Notes: generated by a model not told the origin, from the sequence alone. Shown: positions 8,655 through 18,030, counted from the first letter of the stretch. The stretch: 64,000 bases of DNA from an uncultured Bacteroides sp. (GCF_963676325.1 NZ_OY781099.1:4182563-4246562); one strand, 5' to 3'. Program-made: numbers and translations.

Positions 8655-10346
8655 TTACCATCCTGTATTTTGTGTAAGTTTAGGATTCAATGTAATTTGT
8701 CCTGTTGGAATTGGCAGATAATAATGCTTATTCTCATCAAATGCACGAGATGTATTATATGCAACAATATAACCAGCAGCATTTACAATTATTTTAGTAC
8801 TAGGATTAGGATCTGTTTCTTTAATATTAGCCCCTACAAATAATTCTGGATTATAAGTAGTATCAAGATACTTACCTTTTGCCCAACGCATTAAATCATC
8901 ATAACGAAATCCATCCATCATTAGTTCAACTCGTCTTTCACGTCTAATTTCCCAAATCATAGGATTAACATCTGTATCACGTTTAGAATCATTAATAGCT
9001 ACATCACCATTTGTTCCAGAATATGGTAGTCCTCCTACAACTTTTAATGGAGCAATACCAGCACGGGCTCTTAGTTTGTTAATTGAAATATCCAAATCTG
9101 ATTGATTCAGAGTTCCTAATTCTGCACATGCCTCAGCATAATTTAAATAGACTTCTGATAGCCAGAATAATGGAGCATCTGTTGGATTATTCGGAGCTAA
9201 TCTATCTGCGCTACTTAAGTCTTCATTCACAAATTTAAAACTCTTATAACCAGTAGTCGATGTTGTTCCTTTGTATACGTGATTTACATAACATAAACCA
9301 TTATCAATAGTCTGACCTAAACGGCCGTCACGATCAGAAAGTACATTAGCTATGTTATTATCTCCTTTATATAAGGTAGACTGAGAAATAGGAAGACCAT
9401 CTTTACAAACATAAGATTCAACTGCCCCCTTATTCAATCCTGCAATAGTAGTAGAACTTGTCAGGAACCCACTCATTCCGTGAGTTATAACACCTGTCTG
9501 ATATGATTTATACATTATAATCTCAGAGTTCTTAGATAAATCAAGAGAATTATATATTGAACGATAACTATCACAAAGCTTATAAGTGCTATTAATCAAC
9601 GTTGCAGAAGATTCTTTTGCAGCTTGAAGATACTTTTCATAATCGGCAATTTTATGATATTTCCTAAATGTTCCTTCGAATAAACAAACTCTTGACTTTA
9701 AAGCTAAAGCAACATTTCTATTTACTCGATCATCTCCTTGATTTGCATACATATTAGCACAAGCATAATTAAGATCGGCTAATACACTATCCATTACAAG
9801 AGTTCTTGGATCACGAGCCTTATAAAGGATATCACCGTTACTTATATCTAAAGACTTGTTAACCCATGGTACATCTCCATAGTTCTTTACTTTATTAAAG
9901 TATTCATATGCTCTAAAGAATCGGGCAACTCCAGTCCAATGAGCTTTTGCAGCATCTGACATTGGCACTTTAGGGACTCTCTCCAATAGCACATTAGCTT
10001 TACGAATAGCATCCCAAGCCCAAGTTCCTGTATACACATCTTGATTAATCGTTTTATCAAATGTATAAGTACAGGCAGACGCAGGTGCATTTTTACTGAA
10101 ATCCGAGAAGCTTTCAGAAACCATATCGTCATTAAACTGCTTAAAGTAAAATCCTTTAGTTGAGTTACCATTGCCATATCCTTCAAATTGATTATATAGG
10201 CTAAAAGCAAAAACACTAACGTTATTCTCAGAAGTCCATAAATTATCATCAGTAAATTGATCTAATGGCTGTCTATCCAAGAAATCAGTACAGCCCACAG
10301 TCATAAATGCTGCAGCCGCGAGAGTTAAAATATATTTTGTCTTCAT
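8655..10346 (-). CDS. SusD/RagB-family nutrient-binding outer-membrane lipoprotein
   Basis: 563 residues. A lipoprotein signal ends at Cys19 (AAFMTVGC), and the mature start TDFLDRQPLDQFTDDNLWTS is characteristic of SusD/RagB. The helical TPR-like body and a C-terminal SusD domain follow (WEIRRERRVELMMDGFRYDDLMRW). It forms the lid of a SusC-type transporter and binds glycan at the cell surface. The gene begins 12 bp after susC ends and is co-directional, so the two are surely co-transcribed. The bound glycan is unknown; the downstream amidase and kinase suggest peptidoglycan fragments. Confidence 0.95.
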   Translation of the reverse strand: MKTKYILTLAAAAFMTVGCTDFLDRQPLDQFTDDNLWTSENNVSVFAFSLYNQFEGYGNGNSTKGFYFKQFNDDMVSESFSDFSKNAPASACTYTFDKTINQDVYTGTWAWDAIRKANVLLERVPKVPMSDAAKAHWTGVARFFRAYEYFNKVKNYGDVPWVNKSLDISNGDILYKARDPRTLVMDSVLADLNYACANMYANQGDDRVNRNVALALKSRVCLFEGTFRKYHKIADYEKYLQAAKESSATLINSTYKLCDSYRSIYNSLDLSKNSEIIMYKSYQTGVITHGMSGFLTSSTTIAGLNKGAVESYVCKDGLPISQSTLYKGDNNIANVLSDRDGRLGQTIDNGLCYVNHVYKGTTSTTGYKSFKFVNEDLSSADRLAPNNPTDAPLFWLSEVYLNYAEACAELGTLNQSDLDISINKLRARAGIAPLKVVGGLPYSGTNGDVAINDSKRDTDVNPMIWEIRRERRVELMMDGFRYDDLMRWAKGKYLDTTYNPELFVGANIKETDPNPSTKIIVNAAGYIVAYNTSRAFDENKHYYLPIPTGQITLNPKLTQNTGW

Positions 10347-10358
10347 ATTTTTATCTGT

Positions 10359-13300
10359 TTAAAAAGTTGCTTGAATACCAAAAGAGTAGGTACGTGAAAA
10401 AGGAGCTGTACGACCATATCCACCAGAATCAATTCCTTCGCCTGTATTAATTTCCGGATCAAGAGGTAGCGCGCCCATTTTATCAAATGTCAGTAAATTC
10501 TGTCCACTAACATAGATTCTGAACTTTTGCATACAAACTTTCTTTGATAATGAACTAGGAAGCGTATAGCCGAAAGTTACATTCTTCAGCCTTAAATATG
10601 CTGCATTCACAAGATATTTAGACTGTGGATAGAAGTTATTTATACCTGAACCAATACCACTAACGTTACCTGTACCACTATTACCTGGATATAATCTTGG
10701 ATAAAAAGCATTCTGGTTATCTTCTGTCCAATAATCTAGTTGATGATTCCACAAAACGTCGGCACGACTATAATATGGAATATAAACATCGCCCGGAAGC
10801 CATAAATCACGCTTTGCTACACCTTGAAGAGTAACTTCAAAATCAAAGTCTTTGTATTGAGCACCCAGTTTAAATGCATATTGATATCTTGGAGTAGAAT
10901 TACCAATTCTCTTTAAATCTCCATGATCATCTAATGTTGATTTTCCCCAATCCAGAACTCCATTTCCATTTAAATCAGCATATTTAACATCTCCTGCACC
11001 ATATTTAAAATTACCAGTTTCAAGTTTACCTTGATAAGCAACAATAGCATCGCGAGTATCATTCGAGTTCCAGTAACGATCAGTTACAAATCCCCAAATT
11101 TCACCAATTTCTTTTCCTTTATAATTAGAATTCAGAATCTTTGTATCATTATCATATTTAGTTAACTCGCTCTTATAATCAGATAAACTTGCTGTTGCAT
11201 ACATACTCAAGTTTTTATTAAATCTATGATTAAAGTCTAAAGCGATTTCCCAACCACGGGTTCTCATTGTACCTGCATTCATTTTAGGCATTGTAGTACC
11301 AAATACATCTGGCAAAGTTTTACCGGGAGCTAACATATCGCTTGTTGTGCGTTGGAACCAGTCAGCACTAACACCCAGCTCATCATTAAAGAAACGGGCA
11401 TCAATTCCGAGATCAGCAGTGGTAATAGTTTCCCAAGTCAAAGAACTAGCTATAGCACGAGGATTTCCTACGGTTGAAACTTTCTTTCCATTTTCAATCC
11501 AATAAGCATTACCTGTAGTCATAACAGGAAGGAACTGGTAAATATCACCAACGTCTGTTGAACTACCAACATCCTGGTTACCAATTGAACCATAAGAAGC
11601 ACGAAGTTTCAAATTAGACAAATAAGGTTTAACTGGATCCATGAAAGATTCTTCAGAGATACGATAACCTACAGATGCAGAAGGGAAAAAGCCCCATTGA
11701 TCTTTAGTAGGAAAACGAGAAGATCCATCATAACGACCATTTACTTCAAATAAGAACTTGCCATTATAGTCATAATTTCCACGGAAGAAAAAGCCTGCAA
11801 CAGCAGTTTCACGAGAAGCACTACTAGCATCTTTCAAACCAGATGTTAATCCTATCTGTCCAAAATCAGGGGACATTAATTGCTTTCCTTGCGCGTACAC
11901 TTTCTTGTATGAAGCATATTCGGCATTAGTACCGGCCATTAATTTGATGGTATGTTTCTTAGCAAACATCTTATCATAAGTGAAATAACCATTAAAAGCC
12001 CAATTATCTTCAGTTATTTCTGTGAAGTTAGTTTCATCAGTACCTGCTCCTGGTGCGTTAATATAAGAATATGGATTTCCATCTGTCCAGAAGTTATACG
12101 CTATTGTAGTACCACCTGTCTGATGATCAGAATAACGTTTAGTACCATAAGTAAAGTCTGTTTTAAAAGTTAAGCCATCAATAATTTTGGCTGTAGCATT
12201 TACAGAATAACGGTTCAGAATATCTCCTTTTTCACAAGTATTAGCTTGTCTTAAGAATCCTGCGCTATGACGGAACTCTTTTCCTTCATAAGTACCAAAT
12301 GGGAAGTAAGCACCCCAACGCATAAAATATTGATAGTAATTTTGATATGCATACGGATACTTGGTTTTTGTATCAACCAACATAACCTTTATTCCCAAAT
12401 TCAACCATTTAGTAACATCTGTATTCAAGGAAAGACTACCATTCAATTTGCTATAATCATTTTCTTTCGCTTGCTTCAACCAACCATCCTGAGAAGAATA
12501 TCCCATAGAAATATTATATGTGGTCTTATTACTTGTACCTGAGACTGAAACATTATGATTCTGTTGGAATGTGCTCTTATTCAACATTTCATCGAATGGA
12601 TTCCATACACGATAAAAATAAGCTTGACCGCCTATCATTTCCCAGTCTTCTCCATATACCATCTCGTTTCCTTTACGATTATTGGCATATTTTTCTTTCC
12701 AGGTTGTAATTCCTTTTATCAATTGAGGAAAATACATACCAAACACCTCTGGATTAGCTATTCCTGCTCTGTTGTTGGCAAGTGTTCCAGCTTCCAGCTC
12801 TTTTATAGGATCTGAATATTCCGGTAAATTCATTCGATAATTCCAGGCTAAGTTATTTGTATATTGTACCTGAACCTTATCTTGCGTTCCTGCTCCTGTT
12901 TTAGTTGTAATCAATACTACACCAAATGCAGCACGAGCACCATAGATTGATGAAGAAGCAGCATCCTTCAAAACTGAGATGTTAGCAATATCACTAGGAT
13001 TCACGAGACTCAAGTCGGATATTTCAACGCCATCAAGTAACAATAATGGAGCACCTGTACCATTTAATGATCCCAAACCACGAATTTTAATATCTGGAGT
13101 TGAATTTAGTTCACCAGATTTGAATGTAATAGTTAAACCCGGCACCATACCTTGCAAGCCTTTTTGCATATCATTGATAGGTTTGCTTCCAAAGACCTTT
13201 GCTACATCAACTGTACTTACTGCACCAGTCAGGTTTTCTTTCTTTTGTACGCCATAACCAACGACAACGACTTCCTGTAACAGTTCAGAATTTTCTTTCA

Positions 13301-13673
13301 GTACAATATTAACAGCAGTTTTACCGCCTACTGCAACTTCCTGCTTCTGAAAACCAATATAGGAAACCACCAAAGTTGCATTTGGTTTTACTTTCAAAGT
13401 AAACTTACCATCAATATCAGTGATAGCTCCATTATTCTTTGTTCCCTTTTCAATAACGCTTGCGCCGATTACGGATTCACCTTTTGAATCGACCACTGTT
13501 CCCTTTAGAGTAATTGCCTGTTGCTGCTGCTCACTTACGTTATGAGTAGCATTAACATTCCAAACACCTGCGATAGCGTTCATACTCCCAACTGTAGAGA
13601 AGAGGGAAGCAATGGTTAGCGCCGTGAGAAACTTCTTTGAGAATGTTTCCCGAGATAGTTGAATTTTGTTCAT
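10359..13673 (-). CDS. SusC/RagA-family TonB-dependent outer-membrane transporter
   Basis: 1104 residues. The signal region is followed by a carboxypeptidase-regulatory-like domain (about 52-128, GTVVDSKGESVIGASV), a TonB-box region (EVVVVGYG), the plug (about 140-260, including PLLLLDGVEI and SSIYGARAAFGVVLI) and a long beta-barrel ending in the aromatic FGIQATF. It imports oligomers captured by the partner SusD. It heads the operon: a well-matched promoter lies about 215 bp upstream. No anti-sigma, hybrid two-component or SusR-type regulator is in the window. Confidence 0.96.
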   Translation of the reverse strand: MNKIQLSRETFSKKFLTALTIASLFSTVGSMNAIAGVWNVNATHNVSEQQQQAITLKGTVVDSKGESVIGASVIEKGTKNNGAITDIDGKFTLKVKPNATLVVSYIGFQKQEVAVGGKTAVNIVLKENSELLQEVVVVGYGVQKKENLTGAVSTVDVAKVFGSKPINDMQKGLQGMVPGLTITFKSGELNSTPDIKIRGLGSLNGTGAPLLLLDGVEISDLSLVNPSDIANISVLKDAASSSIYGARAAFGVVLITTKTGAGTQDKVQVQYTNNLAWNYRMNLPEYSDPIKELEAGTLANNRAGIANPEVFGMYFPQLIKGITTWKEKYANNRKGNEMVYGEDWEMIGGQAYFYRVWNPFDEMLNKSTFQQNHNVSVSGTSNKTTYNISMGYSSQDGWLKQAKENDYSKLNGSLSLNTDVTKWLNLGIKVMLVDTKTKYPYAYQNYYQYFMRWGAYFPFGTYEGKEFRHSAGFLRQANTCEKGDILNRYSVNATAKIIDGLTFKTDFTYGTKRYSDHQTGGTTIAYNFWTDGNPYSYINAPGAGTDETNFTEITEDNWAFNGYFTYDKMFAKKHTIKLMAGTNAEYASYKKVYAQGKQLMSPDFGQIGLTSGLKDASSASRETAVAGFFFRGNYDYNGKFLFEVNGRYDGSSRFPTKDQWGFFPSASVGYRISEESFMDPVKPYLSNLKLRASYGSIGNQDVGSSTDVGDIYQFLPVMTTGNAYWIENGKKVSTVGNPRAIASSLTWETITTADLGIDARFFNDELGVSADWFQRTTSDMLAPGKTLPDVFGTTMPKMNAGTMRTRGWEIALDFNHRFNKNLSMYATASLSDYKSELTKYDNDTKILNSNYKGKEIGEIWGFVTDRYWNSNDTRDAIVAYQGKLETGNFKYGAGDVKYADLNGNGVLDWGKSTLDDHGDLKRIGNSTPRYQYAFKLGAQYKDFDFEVTLQGVAKRDLWLPGDVYIPYYSRADVLWNHQLDYWTEDNQNAFYPRLYPGNSGTGNVSGIGSGINNFYPQSKYLVNAAYLRLKNVTFGYTLPSSLSKKVCMQKFRIYVSGQNLLTFDKMGALPLDPEINTGEGIDSGGYGRTAPFSRTYSFGIQATF

Positions 13674-13888
13674 AAAAGATCAATAATTTAAAGTTGAGAA
13701 ATTCATTAAATTCCTGTTTGAACTAGAAATGTAATAAGAAGTACAGATTTCCTGTTTAATAACGTTCATGTTCATATCATTCAATAATTAAGTAATAGTT
13801 ATATAAATAGATTTGCTAGTTAAAATCAGAACAATAAGTCTTTTTAATTCGACAATTAAAATATGTATTACTAAACATTAATAAATAT

Positions 13889-13919
13889 CAAAATTAGTGG
13901 TTTTAGTTTATAATCCAAA
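13889..13919 (-). promoter_or_regulatory. Bacteroides-type promoter for the susC operon
   Basis: On the minus strand TTTG (13919-13916) is followed after exactly 19 bp by TAATTTTG (13896-13889), matching both elements of the Bacteroides housekeeping pattern. Transcription would begin near 13880, giving a leader of roughly 200 nt before the susC ATG. The 13674-14055 interval holds no gene; apart from this promoter it is AT-rich and shows nothing else clear. Confidence 0.7.
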
Positions 13920-14055
13920 ACAAATATTGTAATATTTTTAATGTTTTATCAATATTTTCAGATTAAATATCAAAATAACACATTAAAAGGTTATCATAAA
14001 ACAATATGATATCATAATCAATATTATAATTATCATATTAATATCAAATAAGAAT

Positions 14056-15021
14056 CTATAGTAACTTATCTACAGAAACAAATTCGTAGCCTAAAGCCTT
14101 TAAATGATTAATTATCTGATCTAATTTATTATAGAGTTTATCTGATCTTCCAGGATCTGTTCCAATATGAATCAAAAGCATAAAGCCATTTAATGAATGT
14201 ACTTGCTCATATATCATAATATTGTTATAGATTTCTTCGGAAGATCGGTAGTTTTTCATCTGCGGCAAAGTATAATCAGCATTCGATGTAGTTCCTGGTG
14301 TAAAATTAACCAGTTGCACTCCCATTTCAGTGCACCATGAAGATATATCGCTGTTATACCATTCGTAAGAAGGAAGGAAGTAGCGGAATTCAGGAAGTTT
14401 AATTCCGGCATTTATCATTGCCTGATAGTTGTCAGTCAGGTCTTTACGAAAAGCTTCACGCGAAACTAAAGTAGAGTCTCTTTTAGTCCAGTCGGCATAA
14501 AGTATGTGTTTATCGGAATGAGGGCCAAGATAGTGCCCGCCTTTCTGTAAGTGTTTTACCAATTTAGGGTAAGTTCTGTAAAAATCTCCGGTCAGAAAGA
14601 AAGAGCCTTTTACCTTTTGGTGTTTCAGTGTGTTGCATATTGCTTCACCACCATCGGCAAACTGGTGACCAGTAAAGACCAAAGCTATTTGTTTTTTTGA
14701 AGTATCTCCTTGAATAATCCCTCCAAGAACTACTTTGTTTGAGTTCTGATGGAGGGATTCTTTGGTTAGGTTAGTCATACAACAAGACGAAACTACATCA
14801 CGCATCTTATGTTCACAGACTGAAAGGCCTGTTAAGCGGCCTTCATTTGCAATGTTATATTGATTAGATTGATTATAGTCAAAGCTATATTCATACTGAT
14901 TATCGGAATATCCGGAGTTTTCTCTCAAAAATTCACATCCGTCGGAACTATGCATTTGCATTGCAAATACTGGTCCTGACAGCAGGTTTAAAGAGAGCAG
15001 TATGAATTCGATTTTTCTCAT
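14056..15021 (-). CDS. Polysaccharide deacetylase-family (NodB-like) protein, atypical first motif
   Basis: The start is taken at the ATG at 15021, not the in-frame one at 15051: it gives a clean signal peptide (MRKIEFILLSLNLLSGPVFA), and a TATGTTTG promoter element sits at 15062-15069. About 321 residues. The NodB fold shows the metal motif HSDKH (HxxxH), RYFLPSYEW and a late LLIHIG motif. The usual TFDDG motif is replaced by VFTGHQFADGG, with His where the catalytic Asp is expected. It may be a variant enzyme or non-catalytic. It lies upstream of susC in the same direction but is separated from it by susC's own promoter. Confidence 0.75.
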   Translation of the reverse strand: MRKIEFILLSLNLLSGPVFAMQMHSSDGCEFLRENSGYSDNQYEYSFDYNQSNQYNIANEGRLTGLSVCEHKMRDVVSSCCMTNLTKESLHQNSNKVVLGGIIQGDTSKKQIALVFTGHQFADGGEAICNTLKHQKVKGSFFLTGDFYRTYPKLVKHLQKGGHYLGPHSDKHILYADWTKRDSTLVSREAFRKDLTDNYQAMINAGIKLPEFRYFLPSYEWYNSDISSWCTEMGVQLVNFTPGTTSNADYTLPQMKNYRSSEEIYNNIMIYEQVHSLNGFMLLIHIGTDPGRSDKLYNKLDQIINHLKALGYEFVSVDKLL

Positions 15022-15061
15022 AGTATTATATAATAAGATATAGGTCAACATCTTACAATTG

Positions 15062-15069
15062 CAAACATA
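15062..15069 (-). promoter_or_regulatory. Probable -7 element for the deacetylase-like gene
   Basis: TATGTTTG on the minus strand matches TAnnTTTG. No TTTG lies 19-21 bp upstream, so only half of the promoter is supported. It predicts transcription starting close to 15055, favouring the downstream ATG at 15021. Confidence 0.4.
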
Positions 15070-15279
15070 AGTAATTAAAATCTAATAATATGAATTTATA
15101 CATTAAATTATTGTTTTCAATACTTAATTTATCTAAAATTCAATTCTTAATGATTAATTAGATGTTATATAGCAGTTAAAATACAATAAGTCAGCAGAGT
15201 TTAATCACAAGATCAATCTAAAAAAAATAAAAAGCAGGCGGGAGTTCAAAAAGAATGTAACCGGAGTTTATTATTCCTC

Positions 15280-15351
15280 TGTACAAAAGAATTAATTCTT
15301 CTGTACAAAACATTGTTTTCTTTTGTACAAGACAATTAATTGTTTTGTACA
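15280..15351. repeat. Phased palindrome array A (four TGTACA units, 22-bp period)
   Basis: TGTACA begins at 15280, 15302, 15324 and 15346, exactly 22 bp apart each time. Flanks are partly symmetric, approximating TTCTTTTGTACAAAAGAA, and spacers such as AAGAATTAATTCTT and ACAATTAATTGT are themselves palindromes. The array lies in the 405-bp gap before the helicase-like gene, 36 bp upstream of a TATCTTTG promoter element (15387-15394). It is not a CRISPR: units are too short and spacers are not unique sequences. Confidence 0.85.
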
Positions 15352-15386
15352 AGAACGCACAAATCAAGCTATTAATTATATTATTT

Positions 15387-15394
15387 TATCTTTG
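15387..15394 (+). promoter_or_regulatory. Probable -7 element for the helicase-like gene
   Basis: TATCTTTG fits TAnnTTTG and lies 33 bp before the GTG start. No matching TTTG is found at the expected upstream spacing, which would fit a promoter depending on an activator, perhaps bound to array A. Confidence 0.4.
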
Positions 15395-15426
15395 TAAAAT
15401 TATAATAAACTAAAGAAAAACACAAA

Positions 15427-17283
15427 GTGAGAGAAGTAAATCTAAAAATTGAAAAAGGCGAGCGCTTGCTTGATGCGCTAAAACGCGACGGAAAGCAAAT
15501 GTTACCCACACAATGCATTATCAATAAAACACTAACAGGCATAGGTGCCACTTACTGCGAACTGGTGTGCAACAGAAATTCAATCATTGTTGAGCCCAAT
15601 GTTCCGGTAATTGAAGGAAAGGTAAAGAAGCACAAAGGAGCAATATTAGGGGTATACTCTGGTATCACGGGACAGAAAATTGAGGAATATCTCCAGAAAC
15701 ATAAATCAAAACGAAAGATTATGGTGACTCCGGAAAGTTTTCAGCGGTTGAAAGACACTCTGGAGGAGCTTGGCATTGACATCTATAATGAATTCTTTCT
15801 GCTGTTCGACGAATGCGAGAAGCTAGTGCAGGACATTGACTTTCGCGAATCTATTGAGGCTCCTATGGATGACTTCTTCCGATTCAGAGAAAAGGCGATG
15901 GTTTCCGCCACACCTTTAATAGCCGCCGACCCAAGATTTGAAAAGCAGGGATTCACGTTACTGAAAATTACGCCCGATTTTGATTTCAGCATGCCAATAA
16001 AGGTGCTGCCCACCAATAATATTCTCGAGGCATTTCTTGAGGAAATTAATTTGTATCCCGGTAATATCTGTGTGTTTTGCAATTCAATAGACACTTTCGA
16101 GTCTATTTTCTGTGAACTGTCACTAGATCTTCAGAAACAAGTCACCACCTTTTGCAGCGAAGGGGCGATGGAAAAGCTTACCTATATGCATTCCAAGAAT
16201 TTCAACCGAAAGGCTTATAGCTTTGTAGACAAACTCTCGAAGATAAACTTCTTTACGGGACGGTTTTACTCAGCCGTAGATATTGAATCTAAAAGTAAAC
16301 CTCACGTTATCATCCTGTCTGATATGATGGGTGCACCTCAGTCGGCTATTGATCCAAAGACGGAGACCATTCAGATTGCAGGCAGGTTCCGCAATGGAGT
16401 TAAAAGCGTTACGCACATCAGCAGCATAAAAGAGGATTTGGAATACCGTTCGGAAATGGAAGCACAGCTTTATCTGGAAGGAACATTTCAGGCCATCAGC
16501 ACAGTAAAGAGCCTCTATTCAAAAGCCAAAAGCGAAGGCGAGAAAGGTGCATACCTTGAAGCGCTTCTTGGGATGAGTGGAAACTGTTACTTAAATGAAG
16601 ACGGAACCAGAAATGAATACAAAATAGCCAATTATTACGACGAGCAAAGAGTGCTGGAACTCTATACAAATAAAGACCACCTGCTGAATGCCTATAAAGC
16701 GATACCAAATTTTACCGTAGATTACCAACCAAAAAATTATCTGTTCTGCGATTCAGACCGACTGGCACGCCAAAGAGCGAAAACCCGCAAATGGAAAGCG
16801 GAAGTATTGCTCCGGCAGCTTGACAAGGCCAGCCACCTTCGTTTCTCAGAGAATCCGGAACATAGAAAATATTACGAGGCACAAATCCGACAGATTATTC
16901 GCTCTCCCTACGAGCATACTCTTTTTGACTGTTACCTCTCAAAAGGATCTGAATATATAAGGAGTGTAAACTTCCGCGAGTCGACCATGCTCAGCATCTT
17001 AAAGAAGAAAAGCATGCATCAACTGAAGAACTGTCCGTCTGTAGCTCGGGGAGTTCACAAACTATTGGAGACAGGGAAGCAATACACCGCATCAGAAATC
17101 AGTGCCGTACTTACCAATATATATAAGAAGAATGGTATACCTGTAAATAAAAGAGTAACAGCTTCTGAAGTAGAGAGGTATTTTGAAACAAGTACTACCC
17201 GCAACAACAGAGGGCCTAAGATATTATTAATCAGCACAAAACAGAGGAAAACAGAGACTAATCGTTTGCTGGCTGAAAAATAG
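15427..17283 (+). CDS. Superfamily 2 helicase-like ATPase with altered Walker A
   Basis: 618 residues from a GTG start; no nearby in-frame ATG precedes the conserved region. SF2 landmarks occur in order: a phosphate-loop-like LTGIGATYCE (residues 36-45), Walker B as FDEC (D128, E129), motif III as SAT (160-162) and motif VI as QIAGRFR (Q316, R320, R322). The Walker A lysine is replaced by Ala41, so nucleotide use may be altered, or this may be a trait of the family. The C-terminal 280 residues are basic and unassigned. It stands alone on its strand between two minus-strand genes, behind array A, with a base composition that seems somewhat richer in GC than its neighbours. A mobile-element or phage origin is possible; the function is unknown. 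Confidence 0.7.
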   Translation: MREVNLKIEKGERLLDALKRDGKQMLPTQCIINKTLTGIGATYCELVCNRNSIIVEPNVPVIEGKVKKHKGAILGVYSGITGQKIEEYLQKHKSKRKIMVTPESFQRLKDTLEELGIDIYNEFFLLFDECEKLVQDIDFRESIEAPMDDFFRFREKAMVSATPLIAADPRFEKQGFTLLKITPDFDFSMPIKVLPTNNILEAFLEEINLYPGNICVFCNSIDTFESIFCELSLDLQKQVTTFCSEGAMEKLTYMHSKNFNRKAYSFVDKLSKINFFTGRFYSAVDIESKSKPHVIILSDMMGAPQSAIDPKTETIQIAGRFRNGVKSVTHISSIKEDLEYRSEMEAQLYLEGTFQAISTVKSLYSKAKSEGEKGAYLEALLGMSGNCYLNEDGTRNEYKIANYYDEQRVLELYTNKDHLLNAYKAIPNFTVDYQPKNYLFCDSDRLARQRAKTRKWKAEVLLRQLDKASHLRFSENPEHRKYYEAQIRQIIRSPYEHTLFDCYLSKGSEYIRSVNFRESTMLSILKKKSMHQLKNCPSVARGVHKLLETGKQYTASEISAVLTNIYKKNGIPVNKRVTASEVERYFETSTTRNNRGPKILLISTKQRKTETNRLLAEK

Positions 17284-17349
17284 AAAAACATAAGGTTGTT
17301 TTGGAGGGGGTAACGAGGGGTCCCCTTCTGAAACGCCGTGACAATGGGC

Positions 17350-17366
17350 GTGCTAAATTTTAGCAC
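17350..17366. repeat. Perfect 17-base palindromic segment downstream of the helicase-like gene
   Basis: GTGCTAAATTTTAGCAC is self-complementary around its centre, and part of it (TTTAGCACCA) recurs near 17396. It may be a weak terminator between the convergent helicase-like and purN genes, but no U-run follows on either strand. Confidence 0.4.
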
Positions 17367-17439
17367 AAGACATATAAAAGAAGTTTTCCAGGAAGTTTAG
17401 CACCACCAGTTTTGATTTGTAACAAATTATGCTCCCAGA

Positions 17440-18030
17440 CTATTCAGGGGTCAACCCGAATTCTTTGCAGATAGTCTCTTCAATTACCTTCGGGAAGTAG
17501 TTATATTCCAGAGCATGAATCCTTGCAGCCAAATCATGAGGAGTATCCGTTGGAAGCACATCACAGGTTGCCTGAAAAATAACGCTGCCCGAATCATAAT
17601 GTTCATCAATATAATGTATAGTAATGCCTGAGACTTTTTCTCCTTCAGCAATTACCGCCTCGTGCACCTTGTCTCCATACATACCCTTGCCGCCAAACTT
17701 AGGAAGCAAAGCCGGATGTATATTTATTATCTTATTGGGATACTTATGTATCAGTTCAACGGGTATCTGAAGCAGGAATCCGGCAAGAACCACAAAATCT
17801 ATTTCGTATCTATCTAACAAAGATAACAGATTACCTACGTTCTGGAAATCACTTTTTGAGTATACAACATCCTGAATATGATGCAACCTGGCTCTTTCTA
17901 ATATATAAGCATCTGCTTTATTAGATAAGACCAAAGCTACTTCAATAGACGGATTGCTTTCAAAATATTGCATGATATTTTCGGCATTCGTCCCTGAGCC
18001 TGAACCAAATATTGCTATTTTTATATCCAT
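17440..18030 (-). CDS. purN: Phosphoribosylglycinamide formyltransferase
   Basis: About 196 residues from the ATG at 18030 (MDIKIAIFGSGSGTNAE); an in-frame ATG at 18072 would add 14 residues with no family similarity. It transfers a formyl group from 10-formyl-tetrahydrofolate to GAR in purine synthesis. The catalytic Asn-His-Asp set is visible as N in INIHPALLPKFGGKGMYG, its His, and D in the later EHYDSGSVIFQ. Length is normal. It is divergent from acpP. Confidence 0.93.
   Translation of the reverse strand: MDIKIAIFGSGSGTNAENIMQYFESNPSIEVALVLSNKADAYILERARLHHIQDVVYSKSDFQNVGNLLSLLDRYEIDFVVLAGFLLQIPVELIHKYPNKIINIHPALLPKFGGKGMYGDKVHEAVIAEGEKVSGITIHYIDEHYDSGSVIFQATCDVLPTDTPHDLAARIHALEYNYFPKVIEETICKEFGLTPE

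Noticed and set aside
15280..15351. CRISPR-like array
   Set aside because: Units are only 6-18 bp, the spacers are short and partly palindromic, and no cas gene is in the window.
15783..16094. Antisense frames within the helicase-like gene (also 16496-16708 and 17055-17366)
   Set aside because: They mirror the coding strand's codon pattern and have no start signal or motif.
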